64,000 bases of DNA from Lysobacter daejeonensis GH1-9 (GTDB lineage: Bacteria; Pseudomonadota; Gammaproteobacteria; Xanthomonadales; Xanthomonadaceae), in contig NZ_AVPU01000001.1 in the NCBI RefSeq assembly GCF_000768355.1, positions 124,001 to 188,000 on the forward strand, in the 5' to 3' direction. This document shows positions 1-8,100 of this stretch, one piece after another (positions within the stretch are counted from its first letter, which is position 1; each line of letters opens with the position of its first letter). The notes under the pieces are model-generated. The model saw only the letters and a list, made by a program, of their open reading frames with translations. It was not told the DNA's origin and made no database searches. The position numbers and the translations under genes were made by a program.

Positions 1-191
1 GGCGCCAGTTCAGCAGCAGTTGCGGGATACAGGCTCAACCGGAGCCAGCCCTGGTCGGCGGCGAGCTCGTTGAGCTTCAGGACCCATGCGGGGACCACGG
101 GAGGCACGACGATGGCCACGTTGAGCGGGTGGGTGCGCCCCTCCGGCATTTCGTACAGGGACGTCCTCGATGCGGTATTCGCATGCTTCAT
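1..191 (-). CDS. Unidentified protein, N-terminal 63 residues (cut by window edge)
   Basis: The frame opens with an ATG at 191 that overlaps the stop codon of the preceding hydrolase gene as ATGA, and it stays open to the left edge. It begins MKHANTASRTSLYEMPEG and continues with a beta-strand-like stretch LNVAIVVPPVVPAWV, then a helix-like segment. It is the fifth gene of the leftward NRPS/PKS operon and probably works in the same pathway. The hydrophobic strand near the N-terminus would suit a Rossmann-type or formyltransferase-like enzyme, but this is only a guess from fold pattern. Function is not recognised. Confidence 0.6.
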   Translation of the reverse strand, partial: MKHANTASRTSLYEMPEGRTHPLNVAIVVPPVVPAWVLKLNELAADQGWLRLSLYPATAAELA

Positions 192-1030
192 GACGGCCTC
201 CCAGGCCGAAAGCCAAGCATCCAGTCGCTGGTTCTTTGGATCAAACGTTCGCGCTGCGCACGTCCAAAGTACGTGTGATCGCAATCGGGCCAGTAGTGGA
301 GGGAAACGCCGGGAGCATTGGCATCCGGCCCGAAGCTCCAGGCGAACTGTCGATGGTGCAGGAACCGATCGGCATAGCCGCCACTGAAGATGCAGAGCAT
401 GCGAACGTCACGGGCCACCATCCTTGAGAATTGCTCCCGGGCTCGCGTCTTGTCGGGCCATGAGCGGAAGGCGCGGGAGTCGAGGCCGGCACTGGGCTTC
501 AATTTGGCGGGCAGCCTGTTCGCGAAATGCTTCCACTCGCTGGGCAGCCGGCGCAGAAGCCCTAGCAATTTCGCGTAGTGGTACCAGGGCCCTGTAAACA
601 CGACGCCATCGAGCAGCAACAACCCACTGACCCTTGCGTCGCTGATCGTGACCTCCCAGCCGGTGTCCGCTGCGCTGCAGATGCCGCCGATGGCAAACGT
701 GTGGCACCCATGGGCTGCCTGCAATGCGTCAATGGCCGCGATGCTCGCCTGCACGGCGTCGCATCCGGCAACACGAGGCGCCTCACCGATGCCGGGCGCG
801 TCATAGCGAAAGCATTGCACACCGCTATTTGCGAGGTGCTCGGCCATCAGCACATGCAGCCGGAACGGCCCGGAGCGTGGCTGCAACCCAGCATTGGGCA
901 ATAGCAGGGTTGGACCGTCGTGATGCGCGCCGCTCAGGATTCCTGTCAGCCGACGCTCTGGGCCGAAACGAACAAACACCTCGCTTCCGGAAGCCGCATG
1001 CATTTGGCGTGCCTCCACGATCGCGTTCAT
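188..1030 (-). CDS. Alpha/beta hydrolase, exosortase-A hydrolase-1-like
   Basis: This 280-residue protein has the alpha/beta-hydrolase pattern: an N-terminal strand (TLLLPNAGLQPRSGP), a helix, then CFRYDAPGIGEAPR, matching the layout of hydrolases annotated as exosortase-A-system associated (TIGR03100/TIGR03101 type). The nucleophile region is IGGICSAADTGW, so a classical GxSxG serine is not obvious and the elbow residue may be Cys or Ser in GICSA. A late His (CDHTYF) could be the catalytic histidine. Start ATG 1030 overlaps the upstream hydrolase stop by 4 nt, indicating translational coupling. Role is inferred: release, editing or processing of the carrier-bound product, since the NRPS line has no thioesterase. 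Confidence 0.75.
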   Translation of the reverse strand: MNAIVEARQMHAASGSEVFVRFGPERRLTGILSGAHHDGPTLLLPNAGLQPRSGPFRLHVLMAEHLANSGVQCFRYDAPGIGEAPRVAGCDAVQASIAAIDALQAAHGCHTFAIGGICSAADTGWEVTISDARVSGLLLLDGVVFTGPWYHYAKLLGLLRRLPSEWKHFANRLPAKLKPSAGLDSRAFRSWPDKTRAREQFSRMVARDVRMLCIFSGGYADRFLHHRQFAWSFGPDANAPGVSLHYWPDCDHTYFGRAQRERLIQRTSDWMLGFRPGRPS

Positions 1031-1821
1031 GCGGCAGCATCCGTCAGCACAGCCGTACCCAGTCGAGCAACAAGCTCGCGCACAGTTGGCGTAAGGAAGA
1101 AGGTCGCATCCATGGCGGCGTCGATGGTGAACGCGGGTGCGTTGTCAGGAAGCGGAAGGATCCTGTCGAGGCCGCGGGGTGTTTCATCGATGCCGGCGCG
1201 CATTACCGCCCACGAGCGCGCCCTACCCCATCGCGCGCTTTCGACCCTGGCCTCCGCGAGGTCGGTGCGTAGCCGTGCGGACACCGGGAATCCCATCAGA
1301 TCGCCGTCGTCTGCGGCCGCGACACGCGCGCCTCCTGGACGCGATGGGGGGCGGACGGTGCGCTCACGTGTATCGGCCTCGGTCAGCTGCCGCAGCCATG
1401 CGTCGCCGTCCGTGACTGGCTCCCACAGGACGATGAGGTCGGCATGGGCGCGCCCTGCCCAGCCATGGAGCGCGAGCGCGCTTCCACGCCATGCGAGTAC
1501 GCACAGTCGGCTGATACCCGTGCGCTCATGAAGTGCCGAAGCCGCAAGGGTCAGGTCCGTGTTGATGCTGCTGAAGTCGAGTTCTTCGCCTTCGCCGCTG
1601 GAGTCTCCCGTGCCGTGGTAGTCAAAGCGCAGGCACGGCATCCCTGTGGCAGCAAGCTCGGCTGCGATCTCCGTCAGGAAGCGTCGGGTGCGCGGCAGTT
1701 CGTGCAGCAAGGGCGGAGCCATCACTATTCCAACGGAGGATGCACCAGGCGCCGGATGGAGAGCCGCGTACAGGCGACGCGGACCTGATGCGATCCAGAA
1801 CGGCTCCCAGTCAATGCTCAT
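1027..1821 (-). CDS. Alpha/beta hydrolase, exosortase-A hydrolase-2-like
   Basis: I take ATG 1821 (MSIDWEPFWIASG) as the start, giving 264 residues and an 11-nt overlap with the NRPS stop; an in-frame extension to 1956 would only read antisense into the NRPS. The sequence GIVMAPPLLHELPRTRR followed by CLRFDYHGTGDSSGE is typical of the hydrolase-2 proteins found in exosortase/PEP-CTERM exopolysaccharide loci. The expected nucleophile elbow is LAWRGSALAL, where a GxSxG is degenerate (WRGSA), so hydrolase activity should not be assumed. Together with the next gene it forms the hydrolase pair usually seen in those loci. Substrate is unknown. Confidence 0.75.
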   Translation of the reverse strand: MSIDWEPFWIASGPRRLYAALHPAPGASSVGIVMAPPLLHELPRTRRFLTEIAAELAATGMPCLRFDYHGTGDSSGEGEELDFSSINTDLTLAASALHERTGISRLCVLAWRGSALALHGWAGRAHADLIVLWEPVTDGDAWLRQLTEADTRERTVRPPSRPGGARVAAADDGDLMGFPVSARLRTDLAEARVESARWGRARSWAVMRAGIDETPRGLDRILPLPDNAPAFTIDAAMDATFFLTPTVRELVARLGTAVLTDAAA

Positions 1822-4800
1822 CGCTTGCTCCCGAGGCCATGCCCAGCAGCCGGCGCAGCCCGCTGCCAAGTCGGGTGCCCGCCGTCCGGGTGGACGTCCG
1901 CGCCTCGGACGCATGCGGCAAGCCAAAGGCAACCTGCTCGAGCGTTTCGACGCCAAGACGTATCAGCTTGATGCGGTGCCCGGTCTCACGCTCGACCCGG
2001 GCGGCCATCTGCACGGCGAGCATGGAGTGGCCACCAAGTTCAAAGAAATTGTCATGGCTGGTTGCGGGAACACCCAGCAATTCGGTCCAAACCTCCGCCA
2101 GGTAGCGAACCCTGGGGTCGGCTTCCGCGGTGGGTGTGTCAGTGGCTGGGGGCTCAGTCTGGCTGGACGCGGGCGCGGGTAGAGCCGCCCGATCTACCTT
2201 TCCGTTTGGGAGATGGGGGATGGCATCGAGCACCACGAAGTGCTGGGGCAGCATGTACGCTGGCAACAGGCCCCGCAGATGGGTTCTGAGCGTGGCCTCG
2301 TCGACAACTTTGCCGGGTGCGGCCACGAGATACGCCACCAACCGCTGATCCCCGGGCCGGTCCTCGCGCACGATCACCAAAGCGCGCCCAACTTCGGGGC
2401 GGGATGCGAGGTTGGCTTCGATCTCCCCCAACTCGATCCGATAGCCGCGCACCTTCACCTGAGTGTCAAGGCGCCCCAGGTGCTCAAGGTGGCCGTCATG
2501 CCTCCAGCGGCCCCGGTCACCCGTGCGGTACAGCAAGGCGGGTACCTCCGGCGTCGCCGCGTTCAGTGACGGCGACGTGTATTGGTCGGCCACGAAGCGT
2601 TCTTCAGTCAATGCCGAACGGTTCAGGTAGCCCTTGGTCACACCCTGTCCGCCGATGCAGATTTCCCCAGGGACCCCACGCGGACAAAGCTCGCCGTGGG
2701 CATCGAGGATCCAGATGCTGGTGTTGGCGATGGGCGTGCCGATGTGCACGTCTGGCAGCCCGCCGTCCACGGAGGCGACGATATGCGCGCTGGTGGACCA
2801 CACCGTGGTTTCGGTTGGCCCGTAGACATTCCACACCGAGCCACACCGGTTCACCAGTTCGGCCGCCAGGTCCGGCGGCATAGGCTCGCCGCCGCATAGG
2901 GCCTTGAAGCCACTCGCCCCGCTCCAGCCGGCGTCAAGGAGCAGGCGCCAGCTTGATGGCGTGCCTTGCATGACGGTCGCGCCGCAGGAGCCAAGCAGGG
3001 CAAGAAGCTCGGCTCCATCGCTGGCAGTCTCGTGGTCAGCAATGACGACGGATGCACCTACGCTGAGCGGCAACAGCAGCTCCAGCACCGCGATGTCGAA
3101 TGACAGGGTCGTGATGGCGAGCAGTCGGTCCTGCGCTCGCAATCCCGGCTGCGCTCGCATGGCCGACAGGAAGTTGGATACAGAACGGTGCGGGACCACG
3201 ACGCCCTTGGGCCGCCCTGTCGATCCAGATGTATAGATGACATAAGCGGCGTCTTCGGGCTTCGCTGCAGCCGCGTCCACCTCGAGCCGGGTGTTCGCTG
3301 CTAAGGCCACCAGCTCGTCCTGCTGGTCGAGCACCAGCAGGGGGCGACCGCGCAAGTCGAAGCGTTCGGCATGGTCACTGGTGGTCACCAGCATTGCCAG
3401 GCCAGCGTCGGCGGCCATGTAGGCAAGACGTTCGGACGGAAAGGCCGGGTCCAAAGGCACGTAGCCTGCACCGGTCTTCAGGATGGCCAGCATGGCTGCA
3501 ACCATGTCTACGCCACGGTCCAGAGCGAGCCCCACCAAGGCCCCCCGTTTGACGCCGCCGGCGCGCAGGACGTGGGCAATCCGGTTGGCCTTTGCCTCAA
3601 GTTCGGCGTATGTCCACTGGCCGCCTCCGGCGATTATGGCCGTGTGGGCGGGCGTGCGATCGCATTGCCGCTCGAAGAATTGGTGCATGCCGCAACCCGC
3701 ATCGTATGCGGTCGGGGCGGGCTGGAGCGCGTCGAGTTCGGCCCGGGCAAACGCATCGACCAGTGGGAGACGTTCCAGTGCAACGGCATCGGCCTGAACG
3801 GCCCCACGAAGCAAGGTTTCATAGGCGCCAAGCCAGCGCTCTATCGTGGCCCTGTCGAAGAGGTCGGTGTTGTACTGGCACTCCAGGCGCAACGTGCCCT
3901 TGGCCTGAACGGCGTTCAGGAACAGCTCGAACGTTTCGAAGCGCCTGGGGTTGCTGTCGAACTCCATCGACATTCCGGCAAACGCCGTGCTTTGCTGGTC
4001 CAGCGCCTGGTCGAGGTTGAACAGCACGCTGACCAGTGGCATGCGCGCCGGGTCACGCGGAATGCGAAGCTTGGTCAGCAGGGTGCCGAAGGTGCATGAC
4101 TGGTGTTCGAGCGCGTCGAGCAACGTGCGCTGCGCGACGTCCACCAAGGTGCCGAACCCCTGCGACGCATCGACGTCGAAGCGAAGCGGCAATGTGTTGA
4201 CACAGTGGCCGACCAGATCATCGTGCCCTGCGCTGGGCTGCCCTGCGGCCGGGATGCCAACGACGATATCGGTTTGTGCAGTCAGGCGGGCCAACAGGCC
4301 CGACCAGCCTGCAAGCAGCGTTGCGAACAGACTGGCCCCTCGCCTGGCGCCAGCACGGCGCAACATCGAGAGGAGCTGTTCGTCAAACACATGATCGACG
4401 CGGGCTGAAGCAAAGGTCCGAACCGGTGGCCGGGGATGATCGGTCGGCAACTCCAGGATCGGGGCGGGGCCAGGGAACCGGGCTACCCAATAGGCTTCAT
4501 CGGCAGTGGGCTTCCCGTCTTGCCTGGACTCCTTCGCCGACAGCGCGTAATCGCTGAATTGCGCAGGTTCAGGCAATGCCTCGCCCGGAAGGCCAAGGCG
4601 ACTGCCATACAACGCGCCAAGCTCGCGCACCAGCACCCACCAAGACCAGCCGTCACAGATGGCGTGGTGCGCGGTGAGCACGAGTATGTGGTCATGCTGC
4701 CCCAGGCGGAGCAACTCGGCTCTGAACAGCAGATCGACCGCCAAGGCGAAGGGCGTTTCCACCGATCGCAAAAGCTGCCGGCTTACCAGTTCCTCCTGCG

Positions 4801-5146
4801 CGGCTTGCGACAGGTTGGCGAGGTCGAGCATGTCAACCTGCAACGCGATTCGGTCGCGAATGCACAGCTCCCTTCCGCCAGGGGCGAGGTTGGCACGCAG
4901 CGCATCATGCCGATCCACCAGGTCTTGAAGGGCGAGCTTCAGGGCATCGACGTCGAGCGGACCGGTCATGCGCAGCGACACCGATAGATTGAAGGACAGT
5001 GACGCGTCCGCCCCCAACTGGTCCGCCAACCAGATCTCCTGCTGAGACTCAGTGGTGGGGACAACCAGCGACAGCTCGCCACCCTCGAACGGGTTGTAGT
5101 CCACTGGCTCCAGCGCAGGCGACGATGCGGCGGCTACTGTGCTCAT
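1811..5146 (-). CDS. NRPS module C-A-T, predicted glycine-adding
   Basis: This 1111-residue protein is one complete nonribosomal peptide synthetase module. The condensation domain (about residues 20-445) carries HHAICDGWS near 157-165 (HHxxxDG). The adenylation domain (about 485-960) carries YTSGSTGRPKG near 640, YGPTETTVW and RTGDRGRW. The carrier domain has NFFELGGHSM with the phosphopantetheine Ser near 1039. Aligning the binding pocket by eye to GrsA gives D-I-L-Q-L-G-V-V, close to known glycine codes; this is inference. The protein ends about 70 residues after the carrier Ser, with no thioesterase or reductase. Its ATG overlaps the upstream PKS stop (ATGA, 5143-5146), so the two proteins are probably made in equal amounts and act in sequence. 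Confidence 0.93.
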   Translation of the reverse strand: MSTVAAASSPALEPVDYNPFEGGELSLVVPTTESQQEIWLADQLGADASLSFNLSVSLRMTGPLDVDALKLALQDLVDRHDALRANLAPGGRELCIRDRIALQVDMLDLANLSQAAQEELVSRQLLRSVETPFALAVDLLFRAELLRLGQHDHILVLTAHHAICDGWSWWVLVRELGALYGSRLGLPGEALPEPAQFSDYALSAKESRQDGKPTADEAYWVARFPGPAPILELPTDHPRPPVRTFASARVDHVFDEQLLSMLRRAGARRGASLFATLLAGWSGLLARLTAQTDIVVGIPAAGQPSAGHDDLVGHCVNTLPLRFDVDASQGFGTLVDVAQRTLLDALEHQSCTFGTLLTKLRIPRDPARMPLVSVLFNLDQALDQQSTAFAGMSMEFDSNPRRFETFELFLNAVQAKGTLRLECQYNTDLFDRATIERWLGAYETLLRGAVQADAVALERLPLVDAFARAELDALQPAPTAYDAGCGMHQFFERQCDRTPAHTAIIAGGGQWTYAELEAKANRIAHVLRAGGVKRGALVGLALDRGVDMVAAMLAILKTGAGYVPLDPAFPSERLAYMAADAGLAMLVTTSDHAERFDLRGRPLLVLDQQDELVALAANTRLEVDAAAAKPEDAAYVIYTSGSTGRPKGVVVPHRSVSNFLSAMRAQPGLRAQDRLLAITTLSFDIAVLELLLPLSVGASVVIADHETASDGAELLALLGSCGATVMQGTPSSWRLLLDAGWSGASGFKALCGGEPMPPDLAAELVNRCGSVWNVYGPTETTVWSTSAHIVASVDGGLPDVHIGTPIANTSIWILDAHGELCPRGVPGEICIGGQGVTKGYLNRSALTEERFVADQYTSPSLNAATPEVPALLYRTGDRGRWRHDGHLEHLGRLDTQVKVRGYRIELGEIEANLASRPEVGRALVIVREDRPGDQRLVAYLVAAPGKVVDEATLRTHLRGLLPAYMLPQHFVVLDAIPHLPNGKVDRAALPAPASSQTEPPATDTPTAEADPRVRYLAEVWTELLGVPATSHDNFFELGGHSMLAVQMAARVERETGHRIKLIRLGVETLEQVAFGLPHASEARTSTRTAGTRLGSGLRRLLGMASGASDEH

Positions 5147-8100
5147 GTGCCCACCTTCAAGAACTTTCCAGATCGATCCGGGTCAGGGATGAACCATCCT
5201 GGTTGCCCCCCTGGTTCACGCCCAAGCCGGGCCCCTGGCCACGGCGGCGACGCCGCGGCCATGACGCCATGCATGATTTGACGCACGCTGATCGCGGCGC
5301 CTTCGGCAAGCGACGGCGCACGGTCGACAGTCTTTGGTACATGGCCGGGCTCATCCGGCAGCTGCTGGTCCAGGTACTCGGCCAATCGGTCCAGGCTGCT
5401 GATATCGCTCATCAGCTGGCGAAACGTGATCCGCACCGGGAAGGTGCGCTGCAGCTGTAGGGCGACCTGGGTCAGCATCAGACTGTCCAGCCCGAGTTCC
5501 ATGAAGTTGGCCTCCACCTCTGCATCGGCGAGGTTGAAGCCGGCGGTGTCTTCCAACAGGCACTTGAGCTGCTCGGTCAGCCGGGCACGCCGGCTTCCTG
5601 CGCCGGCACTGCCCTCCACGGTTCCCGGTGCTGCCTCGCCGTCCGGAGACAGTGGCGCTGCGGTCGCAGCGGCAACAGGGAGCGTGACCACGTTGTGCGC
5701 AGCCACGGCTTCGACCCAGAAGCGTTGGCGCTCAAACGGGTACGTTGGAAGCCGCACGCGGTGGCGCGACTGCCGACGGTCGAATACCGCGGGATCAAGG
5801 TCAACACCGCGCGACCACAGCTGTCCAGCAGCCGTACGCAGGCACGTCGCCTCCACCTCCGGATTGTCAGCGACGCTCGCCACGGCGTGGACATGATGCT
5901 GTTGTGCCGCAGGATGCTGACGAACCAGTGCGCTCAGTGTGGAGCGAGGCCCCACCTCCAGGAGCACTGGGGATCCGGATTCCGCAGCCGTCGCGACGGC
6001 CGAGGCGAAGCGCACCGGTTCCCGGAGGTGCGCCGCCCAGTAGTCAGGTGACACGGCTTGCGTGTCCTCCAGCCAATGTCCTGTGGCCGTCGAGACAATC
6101 GGAATGCGTGGCGGCGAAAGCTTGAGCGCTGCCACTTCGGCGCGGAACGCCCCGACCACGGGGGCCATCATTGCAGAGTGGAATGCGTGTGACGTGCGAA
6201 GCGGCCGGCAGGCAACACCCTCTGCTTCCAGCGTCTCCTTGAAGCGCGAGATGGCCTCCAGTGGCCCGGACACAACGCAATTGCCAGGCGCATTTTCTGC
6301 GGCAAGTGATAGCCCCGAGGGGAGCCTGGGCGTCAGCGCGTCCAGCGGCATGCGCACCGACAGCATGCCGCCGGCGGGCTGTGCCTGCATCAATGCGCCG
6401 CGCTTGGCGACCAGTCTCATGGCATCGTCCAGGCTGAACACCCCGGCCAGCGTCGCGGCGACAAATTCGCCGACGCTGTGCCCCAACATGGCAGCAGGCG
6501 AGATCCCGAGACTCATCCAGAGTTCCGCCAGTGCGTACTCCATGGCGAACGTCGCAGGCTGCATGATGGCAGTGGGGATCATCGCCAGCGGGTCGTCACT
6601 GAACATGCAGTCCCGAAGGTTGAACTCGCCCGCATCGCCGAACGCGTCCATGCACCCGTCAACGGCACTTCGAAACGCAGGCTCCTTGGCATACAGGGCC
6701 TTGCCCATGCCGGGATAGGTGGCCCCTTGTCCGGGGAACATGAAGACGGTATCGCTGGCACGCGCCGCCTTGCCACGAGCGATCATGGCTGCAGTGTCGG
6801 GGCTACGCAGCTGCTCGACAGCAGTTCGCGCATCGTTGGCCACGGCCGCGATGCGGTGTGGAAAGCGCTTTCGACCGACTGCGAGGGTCCACGCGACGTC
6901 CGCGAGGTTTTCGGCTGGATGCGCGTCCAGATGGTCTGCCAAGCGGGCCGCTGCGCGCGCCAATGCCGCGGGCGTGCGCGCAGACAGCGCGATCAACTGC
7001 GGGCCTTCCGTGGACTCGGAAGCCTGCAGCGGTGGTGCTTCTTCCAGCACGACGTGGGCATTTGTCCCCCCGACGCCAAAGGAGCTCACCCCCGCACGCC
7101 GAGGCACATCGGTGGCTGGCCACGGGCTCATCCCGGCGTTCACCAGGAACGGCGACGAGGCAAAATCGATGGCCGGATTGGGAGCGTTGAAGTGGAGGCT
7201 GGCTGGGAGTTTTTGCTCGGCCAGGGAAAGCGCGGTCTTGATCAGTCCGGTCGCGCCCGCCGCAATCACCAGATGGCCAACGTTGCTCTTCACTGAGCCG
7301 ATCCTGCAAAAACCACGTGCATCCGTGCCCCTTCGGAACGCGCGGGTCAGCCCTTCGATCTCGATCGGATCGCCCACGGGGGTGCCGGTGCCATGCGTCT
7401 CGACGTAGCTGATGCTTCCCGGACTGACGCCTGCGCGTTGTTGGGCCATGGTGATCACGGCATCCTGGCCGTCACTGCTGGGCGCGGTGAAGCTGGCCTT
7501 TCCGCCGCCATCGTTGTTGACCGCGCCGCCAAGGATGACGGCAAAGATCTGATCGCCATCAGTGACGGCGTCGGATAGGCGCTTGAGCATTACCATGGCA
7601 GCGCCATCGCTGAACACCGTGCCCTGTGCTTGGGCATCGAACGCCCGCGTGCGCCCATCCGGAGACAGCATCGCGCCTTCCTGGTGCACGTAACCGCTCC
7701 GCGGCGGGCACGTGACCGTGATGCCACCCGCCAAGGCCATGCCACATTGGCCGAGCCGAAGGGCGTCCATCGCCTGGCAGACGGCCACGAGCGATGTCGA
7801 GCAGGCCGTGTGTACGCTGATCGCTGGGCCGGTCAGGTTGAGCTTGTAGGCTACGCGCGTTGCGATGAAGTCCTTCTCGTTGCCGAGCATCACCTGAAAT
7901 GCGCCCACCTTGTCGATGAGGTCAGGACGGGCTGACACATGCCGCTGGAAATAGCTTGCATTGAACATGCCCGCAAACACGCCCACGGGAACTGGCGTGG
8001 CGTCGGGCACGTACCCGGCCCGTTCGATGCATTCCCAGGCGATTTCAAGCAGGATCCGCTGCTGGGGGTCCATCAGTTCCGCTTCCTTGGGACTGATCCC

